A stretch of 64,000 nucleotides of DNA from Kordiimonas sediminis (GTDB taxonomy: Bacteria; Pseudomonadota; Alphaproteobacteria; Sphingomonadales; Kordiimonadaceae). The stretch's first letter is position 1. Each line of letters starts with the position of its first letter. A program made the translations under genes and the position numbers. Where the stretch lies: contig NZ_BNCI01000001.1 of the NCBI RefSeq assembly GCF_014656395.1, positions 1,089,893-1,153,892 of the forward strand, read 5' to 3'. Positions 33,277 to 42,805 of this stretch are shown piece by piece. Below the pieces are notes generated by a model that saw nothing but the letters and a program-made list of their open reading frames with translations, did not search any database and had not been told where the DNA came from.

Positions 33277-35691
33277 ATGTTCCGAAATTATTTGATCACT
33301 GCCATTCGGCATCTTTGGAAAGACCCAACGTTTTCACTGATTAATATTATGGGTCTGGCTATTGGTCTGACTGCTGTGATGTTGATATCCCTGTATACGT
33401 GGGACGAAGTTACTTTTGACAATATGTACCCCGGTACGGAGGGCGTGTATAAAGTCGAATTACAAATGACCCGTGAAGGCCGTCCACCCCGTGCGCATTC
33501 CAATACGGCTGGTGGTGCTGGGGTTGGCCTGTTAAATGATTTTCCGGAAATGGTCGATCAAACTGCACGTATTCAGTATGGGACACGGGTGATTAGCCTG
33601 AATGGTAAGCCGCAAAGTATGGATATCGCCCAAGCGGATACCAGTATTTTCGAGATATTCCAGATCCCTTTTATCGCAGCAGACGCAGACAATCCCCTGA
33701 TTGACACATCGTCTGTTGCGATCAGTGAAACATCGGCAATGCATCTGTTTGGGACCACCTCCGCAGTAGGTCAGACGCTTGAACTGGATGATGGCCGGTC
33801 GTATCAGGTGCGGGGTGTTTTTAAAGACCTGCCGCGAAATACACATTTGAATTTGTCTTTGGTGTTTGCACTCCAAGCAGGAGAGTATGACCGAATTGAC
33901 GCAGATAGTGGTTGGTGGTGGCTGCAATTTTCCACCTATGTCAAGTTGGCTGATGGTGTTTCGATCTCGGACCTGCGGGCCCAAATGCCTGCTTTTGTTG
34001 AGAAATATGTCGAAGCATCGTCACCGGATGCTAAAGCTTCGGATGAATATAAGCTGACCTTTATCCCGCTTAGGGATGTTCATTTTGAAACCGCTGGACC
34101 GGAGCGAGGCGACCGGACAATTCTGACGGGTTTTGTGGCCATTGCCTGCCTGATCCTAGGGATTGCGACCTTCAATTTCATGAATATGACCTTGTCGCGA
34201 ACTGTCATGCGTGCACGCGAAGTAGCCATTCGCAAAACGGTAGGTGCAACCCGCCGGGATATTATCTATCAATTTGTAGGGGAAGCAGTGGTAACAACAT
34301 GTACGGCACTTGTGATTGCCATTGCGCTGACAGAATTTTCACTTCCCTTCTTCAATGATTTTGTCGTCAAGACCATGCAGGCTGGCACGCTGGGGTCACC
34401 AGTGTTTGTATCGGGTATTTTGGTGCTGATAGGACTGGTAGGTCTTGTCTCTGGCTATTACCCGGCGTCTGTTATGGCCGGGTTCAATCCCGCGCGGGTG
34501 TTGCGTGGTGGCCGGGCAAGCGGCAAGAATATGACCGTGTTCCGGTCCATACTTGTCACAGTTCAGTTCAGCATTGCTATTGGGCTGATTATCGCGGCAA
34601 GCGTGATTTACAGCCAGATACAGTATAGCCGCAGCATGGACCCAGGCTTCACCAAAGAGAATGTGGTTATTATCTATGATATAGATCATAGGGATGTCAC
34701 GGCCAGTGCAGAAACGCTGAAGCGGACCTTAGCAAGTCACCCAGACATAGAGAATGTCAGTCTGAGCGATTCTGTGCCCGGTGGTAGATACGGCTGGATA
34801 TCCGGGATTGAAAGTGTGGCCGGCTCACCGACACCGTCGCTGACCCTGATGGGGCAGACCATTGATGCAGACTTTTTCCCGACAATGGAAATGACCATGG
34901 TTGCGGGGCGTAACTTCGCATCAGACATGGAAAGTGATTATAACCGCCGCTTGGGCGGGGACTGGAAAGATTCGAGCGTCATCATCAATGAAACAGCTGT
35001 AAGAACGCTCGGTTTTAGCAGTCCATCGGCTGCGCTTGGCCAGACGATCAACGACGGTAATGTGAAAACAATCATTGGTGTTGTGAAGGATTTCATGGTG
35101 CGATCTGCGAAAACCCCTATCCCTGCCATGTATTATATCATGGACGAACAAGGGGCGCGGATACTGTCACTGCGTTACAGAACAAAGGATGAGCAGTCTT
35201 TACTGTCCTATGTCGATGCACAGTGGAACCAGGCAGTGCCAGGGCGGCCCATCCGGCGGGATTTTCTGGATGAAAGACTGGCGCAGCTCTACAGCATAGA
35301 AGAACATCAGGGGGATTTATTCGCTTTGTTTGCGGCCCTTGCCGTTCTGGTGTCCTGTATTGGGCTTTATGGTTTGGCGGGGCTAACTATTGGCCGCAGA
35401 ACCAAGGAGGTTGGTGTGCGCAAAGTCATGGGTGCCAGCGTGACTGCCATCACAAGGCAGTTTCTTTGGGATTTTTCCAAACCGGTTCTGGTGGCGAACG
35501 TAATCGCCTGGCCACTGAGCTTTTTCCTGCTTCAGGGATGGCTGGAACAGTTTGCATTCCGTATTGATCTTGGGGTGGTGCCTTTTGCCACGGCGGGTTT
35601 TACGGCCTTGGTCATTGCGTGGATAACGGTTGGGGGGCATGCGGTACGTGTTGCACGGTCGAACCCTATCCATGCCCTAAGGGCAGAATAA
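33277..35691 (+). CDS. FtsX/MacB-type ABC transporter permease, orphan
   Basis: An 804-residue double-size permease with MacB-like periplasmic parts and two FtsX domains. A first membrane helix (about 20-42, FSLINIMGLAIGLTAVMLIS) precedes a periplasmic region (about 50-285). A three-helix FtsX core follows (about 290-430: VAIRKTVGATRRDIIYQFVG), then a fourth helix, a second periplasmic region (about 470-680) and a C-terminal FtsX core (VGVRKVMGASVTAITRQFLW). The start at 33277 (MFRNYLITAIRHLWKDP) has AGGGGGGCGG upstream; 17 earlier codons are in frame but lack a site. Such permeases normally pair with an ATPase and a periplasmic adaptor, neither of which is adjacent. It may be a mechanotransmission-type or lipid/peptide efflux component. 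Confidence 0.88.
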   Translation: MFRNYLITAIRHLWKDPTFSLINIMGLAIGLTAVMLISLYTWDEVTFDNMYPGTEGVYKVELQMTREGRPPRAHSNTAGGAGVGLLNDFPEMVDQTARIQYGTRVISLNGKPQSMDIAQADTSIFEIFQIPFIAADADNPLIDTSSVAISETSAMHLFGTTSAVGQTLELDDGRSYQVRGVFKDLPRNTHLNLSLVFALQAGEYDRIDADSGWWWLQFSTYVKLADGVSISDLRAQMPAFVEKYVEASSPDAKASDEYKLTFIPLRDVHFETAGPERGDRTILTGFVAIACLILGIATFNFMNMTLSRTVMRAREVAIRKTVGATRRDIIYQFVGEAVVTTCTALVIAIALTEFSLPFFNDFVVKTMQAGTLGSPVFVSGILVLIGLVGLVSGYYPASVMAGFNPARVLRGGRASGKNMTVFRSILVTVQFSIAIGLIIAASVIYSQIQYSRSMDPGFTKENVVIIYDIDHRDVTASAETLKRTLASHPDIENVSLSDSVPGGRYGWISGIESVAGSPTPSLTLMGQTIDADFFPTMEMTMVAGRNFASDMESDYNRRLGGDWKDSSVIINETAVRTLGFSSPSAALGQTINDGNVKTIIGVVKDFMVRSAKTPIPAMYYIMDEQGARILSLRYRTKDEQSLLSYVDAQWNQAVPGRPIRRDFLDERLAQLYSIEEHQGDLFALFAALAVLVSCIGLYGLAGLTIGRRTKEVGVRKVMGASVTAITRQFLWDFSKPVLVANVIAWPLSFFLLQGWLEQFAFRIDLGVVPFATAGFTALVIAWITVGGHAVRVARSNPIHALRAE

Positions 35692-35731
35692 GGGTTTTCA
35701 TGCTGACTAGCGGTCGTTGCTCTGGCGACCA

Positions 35732-35764
35732 TAAAAATGGCGGAAGGAAAGTGCCTTCCGCCAA
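35732..35764 (-). terminator. Terminator of the M14 carboxypeptidase gene
   Basis: A 9-bp perfect stem (35739-35747 with 35754-35762) with a 6-nt loop is followed on the minus strand by ATTTTTATGG. On the plus strand it may also help end the convergent permease transcript. Confidence 0.78.
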
Positions 35765-35805
35765 TATCTTAAAGGGGATAGTCGGTGGTTACCGTACAAG
35801 ACGGA

Positions 35806-37032
35806 TTAGTCTTTCAGATCTTCGAGTAGAATTGTCATCATTTCTTCGGCAAAAACCTCGGCCGCTTTCTTCAGCTTCGTGCGGTCTGTTTTATCACCGA
35901 CTTCATAGGTGATAGAAGCGATACCGTAGGTCCGGTACATATAATTTTTGGATGTATAATAGGCCCGCTGATCAGGGGTGTAATCCGCTGATGGGCGTTC
36001 CGCATGTTCCAGTTCGTACATACCATCTAGTCGTTTCATCGCAGCCGCGGACCAGCGGCGTGCAAACATATCGGGTTTGGTTTCTTCTTCGTCACCTTGT
36101 GTGTAGAGCACATTCCGGTTCGTGGAATGGAAGTCAAGGAACAGGGCAATGTCATCCTGTTTGGCAAAGCGTTCCAGCTCCTGTTCGATTGCCTGGCTTT
36201 CAGGATGGTCAAACAGGCCCCAATCACGGTTCAGGTCCTGCCCCTGCATATTATGGCGCCAGTTGCCGTTGTCGACACCGTCCGGGTTTACCAGCGGGAT
36301 CATCACGATGCCGAATTTCTGGCGAAACTCTTTTGCGAGTGCACTATCACCCAGAAGCGTTTCAACAAACGGGAAGAATGCCAGCGCGCCTGTTACTTCT
36401 GGCGGATGCTGTCTGCCCACAAGGAAAATATATTTTCGGCTGTCGCCATCAGGAGCCGTTTCCAATTTGTGGATATCGCGCCCTTCGACAGATTGTCCAA
36501 TAACGGTTGTCTGTATGTTGGATGTGGCAGCAAGTCGTTTATACCAGTCCAGATAATAGGGCTGTGCGATAATTTCCTGCCCCGCGACATACAAATCACC
36601 GGTAAAGGCAGGCAGTGTCATCTGCATTTGTTCTTTTTCAGCCACGATATTGTCCGCGCTTAGTTTGGTCCAAACCTTGCCATCTGTGCTGACTTTTGGC
36701 CAGTATCTGTGCCAACCATGCTGATACGACAGTGTGATCTGAACCGGGCTTGCCTCTGCTGCCTTCAGCTTGAAAGCATACCACGGGCTTGGATTGATCG
36801 GTGGCTCATCCTCTGGGCCGATTGTCAGGGTGAAAGCACCATCGTCAGACACGCTGCATGCCCGTGCCTGCCCGCCGGGAAAGTCTGTCCGCAGGGTGAT
36901 AGTTTTGCTGGCACAGGTGATTTTGCCAGTGGCGGTTTCTGTCGATTTTGCAGACAGGGGGGGCGCCAGTACCATCATTGCAGCAAGGATGAACAGGGAC
37001 GAAATACGAATTTGGGTAAAATATCTTGGCAT
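35806..37032 (-). CDS. M14-family zinc carboxypeptidase, exported
   Basis: A 408-residue exported metallopeptidase. The signal peptide covers about residues 1-28 (PPLSAKS). An N-terminal beta domain (about 35-150, PSPWYAFKLKAAEASPVQIT) resembles the one preceding the catalytic domain in cytosolic carboxypeptidases. The catalytic domain has the zinc ligands His209 and Glu212 (GRQHPPEVTGA) and His302 (LDFHSTNRN), the substrate-binding QDLNRDWG and the catalytic Glu377 (ITYEVGDKTD). It probably trims C-terminal residues of peptides in the periplasm. It lies 94 bp upstream of a TonB receptor on the same strand, whose substrate could be peptide-like; this link is inferred. Confidence 0.87.
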   Translation of the reverse strand: MPRYFTQIRISSLFILAAMMVLAPPLSAKSTETATGKITCASKTITLRTDFPGGQARACSVSDDGAFTLTIGPEDEPPINPSPWYAFKLKAAEASPVQITLSYQHGWHRYWPKVSTDGKVWTKLSADNIVAEKEQMQMTLPAFTGDLYVAGQEIIAQPYYLDWYKRLAATSNIQTTVIGQSVEGRDIHKLETAPDGDSRKYIFLVGRQHPPEVTGALAFFPFVETLLGDSALAKEFRQKFGIVMIPLVNPDGVDNGNWRHNMQGQDLNRDWGLFDHPESQAIEQELERFAKQDDIALFLDFHSTNRNVLYTQGDEEETKPDMFARRWSAAAMKRLDGMYELEHAERPSADYTPDQRAYYTSKNYMYRTYGIASITYEVGDKTDRTKLKKAAEVFAEEMMTILLEDLKD

Positions 37033-37126
37033 TCTGGATACTCTCAGATTTGGTGGGCGTCACATGGACTTGTCATGGCCGCAGTCTGCAGGACCGAAGT
37101 CCTGCAGTAAAGTCTAATGCTAAATC

Positions 37127-40078
37127 CTAGAAGGATTTTTTGATGTCCAGATAGAGGAACCGACCCTTGGCTGAATGGATGCTGCCGAAGAAGCCGTAAC
37201 TTTCATCAGCCAGTGGTGGCAACTCGTTAAAGAGGTTGGTGACACCCAGACGTACCCTTGTGTCTTCAAGCGGGCCTTCCTGGAACGTGTAATGAATATT
37301 GGCATTCACGGTGAACCAGCTATCCACTGTCCAATATTCACCAGTGTCATCCTGTGTTGCACTGGTCTCGTAGAAAGAGCCAACATAACGTCCCTGAAGA
37401 CCGGCACCGTAGTTGTCCTTGCGCCAGTTCAGACCTGCTGTATAGCGCCATTTCGGACGACCGTTTTCCCGAACCAGATCACCAACACCGCCTACATCGA
37501 TTGGATTGGCAATACCCAGTTTACTAAGCTCAGTGTCAAGGTCAGCCTGCAGCGTGGTTGCAAACTCACCCACATTTTGATCAAAACGGTCCAGCTTTGC
37601 AGCATTCAGCTTGAAGGTGAAGTCACCCCAGTTATCCGTTTCAATTTGCTGAATGACGGCGATATCAATGCCGGCCACAGTTCTGTTATCAAGATTCAGG
37701 TAGGGGTCGTGTACCTCGATAATGTCACCAACAGCGGTAAGGCCGGTACCGGCAAACCGGTCAATGGCATCCTGGTCCGGTGCGCCGCGCACAACACTGT
37801 CGGATGTTTCGCCGCGCAGCAGTTGCAACAGCTCATACGCCAGCTGGTTCTGGTCACCAAAAATACCAACCAAGCCGTTTTGCTTCAGCTTCCAGTAATC
37901 AACAGTAACTGTCAGGCCTGGTGCAAACTCTGGCTGGAACACGGCACCAATATTCCACTGTGTTGTGTTTTCGTTCTTCAGTTTATCAGAACCTGACCGC
38001 ACACTTTCAACACCCACGCCAGAACAGCCCTCGAGATTATCTTCAATGCCATTGATGACATCAGGCAGACAGCTGTAATAGTCCTCCCGCGTGTTCACGC
38101 GGCGAATACCTTCGTCGAAAATCTGCACAAGGTTAGGCGCGCGGAAGCCTTCGGACCATGCACCGCGCAGCATCAGACCGGGGGTGACTACCCATGATGC
38201 AGCTACTTTTGGTTTCACAGTTGAGCCGGAATAATCGAACTTCTCGTACCGTGCGGCCAACTGCAGATCAAGACTGTGTACCAGCGGGATTTCCATATCC
38301 GGGCTGATAACTGGGACAGCAAACTCCGTGAAAGCACTCAGCACCCAGCGGCTGCCGGATGTGTCAGGCGTTGGGCTTGAACCCAGAACATCACTTGTTG
38401 TCACAAACTCGCCGGTTACCATGTCTGTGAAGGTGATGGTTCCGTCAAGGCGGTCATCACGGTCGTCAGAAAAGCTTTCGTTCCGTGCTTCGACACCAAC
38501 AGCCATACCGATTTCACCGGCAGGCAATGTGAATAAGGATGCGTTCGACAGTTTGAAATCTGTCAGGAACAGGTCTGTCATACCGTCCCGTGTGACATCA
38601 ATGCGAACTGCATCAAGTGCGGTTTGAGAGTTTGCAGTACCACCATTACGGACATCGCCCAGCCACGGGTTGTAGGCATCTGGTGTATCAAGCGCCAGCT
38701 GCTGCTGTAACTTGGTCAGCGAGTAGCGGTTACGCGTCAGATCGTGTTTGGTAGCCTTGTTATAAAGGATCGCAGTGTCATAGTCCCAGTCACCCCAGGC
38801 GCCGCGCAGACCCGCAAGAACACGGTATGTTTCGCCGGTCACTTCACCAATGCGGGGGCCAAGATCGTTTGGTCGCCAGTAACGTACCTCGATATCTTCG
38901 CCAAACGGATTATAATAGTTGGATTCCGGAATATAAAAACGCTGCGAGCTTAGAACCGAGCCGTTTGCCTGTTCCCGCCAGGTTTTACTGCGGTAGTATG
39001 CAGCTTCTGCGTAAAACTCTGTGCCGCTGTCAAACTCATGCGTCAGCATGGAGAAAACATTGAAGCGGTCAATCTTCGAGTTTAAACTGCGGTGATTGTC
39101 GTGGTCGTAATAGAGATCACGGCCCAGATCACTGGTGCCGCCACCTTCGGTCAGGCAAACACCGTTGCCAACATCCAGAAACGCCGCGCCGTCAGACACG
39201 GTGCTACAAGGGCGTGCGTGGAAATCATCGTCGCCTAGGCTGTCCAGGCTGTCATCTGCCTCGAAGCGGCCCCATGGTGAACTCGAAGACCGGTTATCAA
39301 ATGCCGTGTCGCCTTCCCATTCTGTCCCTTCAAGCAAGGGTCTGCGATCAGATGATCTGGAAGCTAGACGTTCGCTGGACGGCACAGCGTTTCTGTGGAA
39401 ATAGCCACCGAAAATATTGATATGCGTCGCGCCGTCATTCAGCTCAAAACCGGCTTTCATATTCAGGCTATATTCTTCGCGGCTGGTGCCGTCCACAGCA
39501 CCAATGCGGCCTTGAACTTCCAAGCCTTCAAAGTTGTTTTGCAGGACGGTATTGATCACACCGCCAACAGCATCCGCGCCGTAAATCGCCGCCGCACCGT
39601 CACGCAGAACTTCCACGCGGGAAATGCCCATGGTCGGCAGAACGTTTGTGTTGGGCGATACTACAGGGACCAGCAGCTCAGTCTGGAAACCGGGGTGCAG
39701 TACCATCCGGCGCCCGTTGATCAGGGCAAGTGTGTTACCGGTGCCAAGCCCGCGCAGGTTCATTGAATTAACGTCACCACGAACGCCGTTAATGCCGCCG
39801 GACGTGTTGTTATCGTTAAATGTTGAAAAACCAATTTGGGGGATGGAACGATAGAGTTCGTCACCGGAAAAAGCGCCTGTCAGTTCAACGTCTTCGGACG
39901 ATACAACTGAAACGGGCAGGGTGTCGGCGACTTTTGCGCCCTTAATCTGTGAGCCAACGACAGAAATTTCTTCAATCTCTTCGCCGCTACTGGCTGTATC
40001 CTGTGCGTGCAAAGGCGCAACGGACAGGCCAAAAATACTGCCCAGTAAGGCAGCTTTAAAAAAAGTGTTCTTTCTCAT
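37127..40078 (-). CDS. TonB-dependent outer-membrane receptor
   Basis: A 983-residue receptor. The start at 40078 (MRKNTFFKAALLGSIFGL) gives a clean signal peptide ending LHAQD; an in-frame codon 14 residues earlier is less likely. A TonB box (EEIEEISVVGSQI), plug motifs (VNSMNLRGLGTGNTLALING, VEVLRDGAAAIYGADAVGGV) and a long barrel follow, with the conserved GLMLRGAWSEGFRAPNLVQIF and a C-terminus ending KSF. A Cys pair and extended loops (about 270-320) suggest a large ligand. The long form with INGRR and AAAIYGADA motifs is common for peptide or polysaccharide receptors in Alphaproteobacteria. The gene for the M14 peptidase follows downstream beyond a 94-bp gap. Confidence 0.93.
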   Translation of the reverse strand: MRKNTFFKAALLGSIFGLSVAPLHAQDTASSGEEIEEISVVGSQIKGAKVADTLPVSVVSSEDVELTGAFSGDELYRSIPQIGFSTFNDNNTSGGINGVRGDVNSMNLRGLGTGNTLALINGRRMVLHPGFQTELLVPVVSPNTNVLPTMGISRVEVLRDGAAAIYGADAVGGVINTVLQNNFEGLEVQGRIGAVDGTSREEYSLNMKAGFELNDGATHINIFGGYFHRNAVPSSERLASRSSDRRPLLEGTEWEGDTAFDNRSSSSPWGRFEADDSLDSLGDDDFHARPCSTVSDGAAFLDVGNGVCLTEGGGTSDLGRDLYYDHDNHRSLNSKIDRFNVFSMLTHEFDSGTEFYAEAAYYRSKTWREQANGSVLSSQRFYIPESNYYNPFGEDIEVRYWRPNDLGPRIGEVTGETYRVLAGLRGAWGDWDYDTAILYNKATKHDLTRNRYSLTKLQQQLALDTPDAYNPWLGDVRNGGTANSQTALDAVRIDVTRDGMTDLFLTDFKLSNASLFTLPAGEIGMAVGVEARNESFSDDRDDRLDGTITFTDMVTGEFVTTSDVLGSSPTPDTSGSRWVLSAFTEFAVPVISPDMEIPLVHSLDLQLAARYEKFDYSGSTVKPKVAASWVVTPGLMLRGAWSEGFRAPNLVQIFDEGIRRVNTREDYYSCLPDVINGIEDNLEGCSGVGVESVRSGSDKLKNENTTQWNIGAVFQPEFAPGLTVTVDYWKLKQNGLVGIFGDQNQLAYELLQLLRGETSDSVVRGAPDQDAIDRFAGTGLTAVGDIIEVHDPYLNLDNRTVAGIDIAVIQQIETDNWGDFTFKLNAAKLDRFDQNVGEFATTLQADLDTELSKLGIANPIDVGGVGDLVRENGRPKWRYTAGLNWRKDNYGAGLQGRYVGSFYETSATQDDTGEYWTVDSWFTVNANIHYTFQEGPLEDTRVRLGVTNLFNELPPLADESYGFFGSIHSAKGRFLYLDIKKSF

Positions 40079-40463
40079 GCAGGATGTGTTCCCTCTTGTC
40101 TGTTTTTGACACGTTTTCATCTCATGATAGATGTTTATTGTTGTTAATAAATTTACACGCTAATGCGGGCTAAAAAGTTTCTTTTGAAACCATACACATT
40201 TTTATCGATGTAAAATTTATGGCGTATTTATAGGTACAAATACGCATCAAAGAAATACATAGTGGTGCCTTTAGGTAAATTTATTGCGCGGTATGGCATT
40301 TATGTTACGGTATTGTTACAGGTGAAAGTATTCGCGAATTAACCTTCGTCTTGAAATTAATAAACGATAGAACTAGCCAGCAGAGTGTTGCAGGTATTGA
40401 GTTTTGTTAAAAAATTAAGAATGATTGTTCAATCTGGTAAAATTTTGTGTTCGGAGGGGGTCG
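40079..40463. other. AT-rich intergenic region
   Basis: About 385 bp with no supported gene. It should contain the divergent promoters of the TonB receptor (minus) and of the AT-rich orphan gene (plus). Short A+T-rich runs are frequent, but I could not assign -35/-10 pairs or a convincing repeat. Confidence 0.6.
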
Positions 40464-41171
40464 ATGCAGGATAGATATATTGGAGATATCGGGGATTATG
40501 CGAAGTATGGATTATTAAGGGCCATACAAGGGTCTAGAAAGTTAGGAATTGCTTGGTATTTATTTCCTGATGAGCAGCATAACGCTGATGGAAAACATAT
40601 TACATTTTATCAGCAACCTAAGAAATGGCGTTATATGGATGCGCCCCTTTTTGATGAATTGAAGCAGATTGTAGTGTCTGGAAAACGCTCTGTTAAAGAA
40701 GTCTCGGAAAGAGGCATTTTTACAAATGTTGTCTTTCATTCAGAATTGCTGAAAAATTCTTCAACATCAATAAAAGACAGACAAAGCTGGCGTAAGAATT
40801 GGTTCGATGGAGTTTTAAAGAAGGTAAGCGATGCTAATATTGTATTTGCTGATCCGGATAATGGGCTGTGCCTTGATGAGCGCTTTTCATATGGGGGTAG
40901 TAAATCATGGAAAAGACTTCCAATCAGTGAGGCACTTCGACTAGCTGAGGGTCGCGTTGCCGTTATTTATCATCATAATAGCCGCTTTAAGGGAGGTCAC
41001 GCTAAGGAGATTGAATATTGGATGAATGCCTTGGGAGGTAATGTGGTTGCCCTGAGATGGCGGGCATACAGTTCACGAACATTCTTTATTGTGAACCCTA
41101 CTGAGGAAATAAAAAGAAAGTGTGAAGCATTTTCGGTGCATTGGGGTGATAAAGCCGAATTCGTCTCATAA
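40464..41171 (+). CDS. Conserved-looking protein of unknown function, AT-rich gene
   Basis: A 235-residue soluble protein. The start at 40464 (MQDRYIGDIGDYAKYGLLR) has GGAGGGGG immediately upstream; 13 earlier codons are in frame but not needed. I recall similar N-termini (DRY-GDIGD-KYGLLR) in scattered bacterial hypothetical proteins but know no function. Visible conserved-looking elements are WYLFPDEQHNADGKHI (31-46), FADPDNGLCLD (129-138), IYHHNSR (168-174), GGHAKEIEYW (177-186) and RAYSSRTFFI. The D-P-D-N-G turn and following Tyr-His-His might be a nuclease- or methyltransferase-like active site, which is speculation. Base composition is clearly lower in G+C than its neighbours (about 38 percent in the line at 40501-40560), a sign of transfer. 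Confidence 0.75.
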   Translation: MQDRYIGDIGDYAKYGLLRAIQGSRKLGIAWYLFPDEQHNADGKHITFYQQPKKWRYMDAPLFDELKQIVVSGKRSVKEVSERGIFTNVVFHSELLKNSSTSIKDRQSWRKNWFDGVLKKVSDANIVFADPDNGLCLDERFSYGGSKSWKRLPISEALRLAEGRVAVIYHHNSRFKGGHAKEIEYWMNALGGNVVALRWRAYSSRTFFIVNPTEEIKRKCEAFSVHWGDKAEFVS

Positions 41172-41195
41172 GAATTACACCGAGAGGGTAGGATA

Positions 41196-41768
41196 GTGCC
41201 GGATAAAACATTAAGTTTGCTACACAGGGTGGCGATGGGCCAGCATCCTTCGTCCACACTTTTTCTGACGGTGACGGCACTTATCATTCCGGTTGCGGTT
41301 TTTACCCGGTCAGAGACCTTTATCACCATGGCGGCCTTGGGGCTTTTTATTCTTGGTCTTTTCATCGTCTGGTCTGGGCTTCATCACAGTCTGGAGGGGG
41401 TCAGATCACGCCGCTGGCCAGCGTCTGTCGCGACGCTATCCCATATCGGTAAACGGGGCGGTGTCGGTAAAAGTCGCCGAATGTTCGAGCTTGATATCAC
41501 CTATCAGTATGCAGCACTGGGGCGCGACTATACGTGTGATCGGTATGATCTTGCGGCGGGTGCCTATTACACCGAACAGCAAATAGACAGACTGATCGCC
41601 AAAATTCAGGCAGAACCGCTGCATAAAGTTAGCTGGGACCCTGATAATCCGGCGCGGTCGGTTGCTGTGCCCGGTCTTCATGCAAACCCGGTAATCCGTA
41701 TCGTGATTGGTCTTGGTATGGTCGGCGCGGTTGCCACATGGTGGCTGGGTCTGTGGACGTTTCAGTGA
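41196..41768 (+). CDS. DUF3592-like membrane protein
   Basis: A 190-residue membrane protein starting at GTG 41196 with GAGAGGGTAGGA upstream. Two N-terminal helices (about 20-62: LFLTVTALIIPVAVF, MAALGLFILGLFIVWSGLHH) precede a soluble beta region (about 70-160: RWPASVATLSHIG, LDITYQYAALGRDYTCDRYD, SWDPDNPARSVAVPGL) and a final helix (168-186). This is the layout of DUF3592 proteins, whose role is unknown. It follows the AT-rich orphan gene by 24 bp but has ordinary base composition, so shared function is doubtful. Confidence 0.75.
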   Translation: MPDKTLSLLHRVAMGQHPSSTLFLTVTALIIPVAVFTRSETFITMAALGLFILGLFIVWSGLHHSLEGVRSRRWPASVATLSHIGKRGGVGKSRRMFELDITYQYAALGRDYTCDRYDLAAGAYYTEQQIDRLIAKIQAEPLHKVSWDPDNPARSVAVPGLHANPVIRIVIGLGMVGAVATWWLGLWTFQ

Positions 41769-41852
41769 AGATCGGTAATAGGCAGGGGGCGTCCTAGCGT
41801 TGCTGAGACAGGGGTACTAAGAAGAGCTGTTTTTAAAGGGGTTCAGTATACT

Positions 41853-41894
41853 AAAAGCCGGGAAGCGCACTATACCAGCAGGCATCTTCCCGGC
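41853..41894 (-). terminator. Terminator of small lipoprotein gene
   Basis: GCCGGGAAG (41857-41865) pairs with CTTCCCGGC (41886-41894) around a 20-nt loop, followed on the minus strand by TTTTAG. Confidence 0.65.
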
Positions 41895-41923
41895 CTTGAA
41901 CTGTTACGTCATTGGAGAATGAC

Positions 41924-42205
41924 TTAGTCCTTCAGGCACACTTTCGCGGCCTCTGGCAGGTTTTTCATGAAAGTTAGGTCAAGCGCGCTAAGCTTGCCGT
42001 CTTTCTCGATTTTCTCTGCCCATTCTTTCATCTGGTTTTCACCAACTTCTGCCGTAAGTGCCTCTGCAATGCAGTCAGCTTCTGCTGCGTATTTGCTGTC
42101 TTTTTCTGCGATATAGTCCGCAAGAACGTCTTCGTCGTTACTGCCGCAGGCAGACAGGGAAAAGGCAGCGGCGATCACACATGCCGTTTTAACAAATTTG
42201 ATCAT
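41924..42205 (-). CDS. Small putative lipoprotein
   Basis: A 93-residue protein starting MIKFVKTACVIAAAFSLSAC, with a lipobox (LSAC) at residues 17-20 and Asp/Glu after the Cys, so the mature form is probably lipid-anchored. Two further Cys residues (EADCIAEAL and AKVCLKD) could form a disulfide. The start at 42205 has AAGAGAGA upstream; the 23 earlier in-frame codons lack one. I do not recognise the family. It lies just upstream of tRNA-Thr and ends in its own terminator. Confidence 0.72.
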   Translation of the reverse strand: MIKFVKTACVIAAAFSLSACGSNDEDVLADYIAEKDSKYAAEADCIAEALTAEVGENQMKEWAEKIEKDGKLSALDLTFMKNLPEAAKVCLKD

Positions 42206-42337
42206 AAATAGTCTCTCTTGATTGGTGTCGAAAAAATGCCTGTCAACGATAGGTATATTGGCGCTGGAACACAATACCGGATAACAGCCTGCTTGCTATA
42301 CAGGACCGTTTGTTTGCTTCAAGATAGTTTGAGGAAA

Positions 42338-42412
<75 letters not shown>

Positions 42413-42552
42413 ACGCTGAAAAGCGGGATGACGGCGAACGTCACGGCAGGCTAGTTGCCATACTGGCCGCTTTGAATCAAGCTTAAAAGAGTCTTTTCAC
42501 GCGACTTTTTGTTCTTGATTTTGGGATTCAGTCGCTTATAGCTTGGCACATT

Positions 42553-42720
42553 ATGACAGATCAAGAAAACAAAGCCCCCGAAGGCACTGGCAAAAAGCAG
42601 AAAGAACGCCTGAAAGACGCAGACAAGCAGGCGCGTCTGGCAGAGGCTCTGCGTGCAAACCTGCGCCGCCGTAAAAGCCAGGCCAGGGACCGTAAGGACA
42701 CGGGCGAAGACGATCTTTAG
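42553..42720 (+). CDS. Small basic conserved protein near murA
   Basis: Fifty-five codons from ATG 42553, MTDQENKAPEGTGKKQKERL, to a C-terminal RRRKSQARDRKD and acidic end GEDDL. A short, highly charged protein of this kind (ending LRANLRRRKSQAR) is commonly found next to murA in Alphaproteobacteria. No function is known to me. The upstream sequence has no strong ribosome site. The central helix (about 14-45) is strongly amphipathic and Ala/Leu/Arg-rich. Confidence 0.7.
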   Translation: MTDQENKAPEGTGKKQKERLKDADKQARLAEALRANLRRRKSQARDRKDTGEDDL

Positions 42721-42805
42721 CCAGACCTACTTTAGTCAGCTCTACTTAAGCCAGATCGGCAAACCCCTTTGAGATTATACTAAAGCTATGTCTTTGCCGC
42801 CCATG

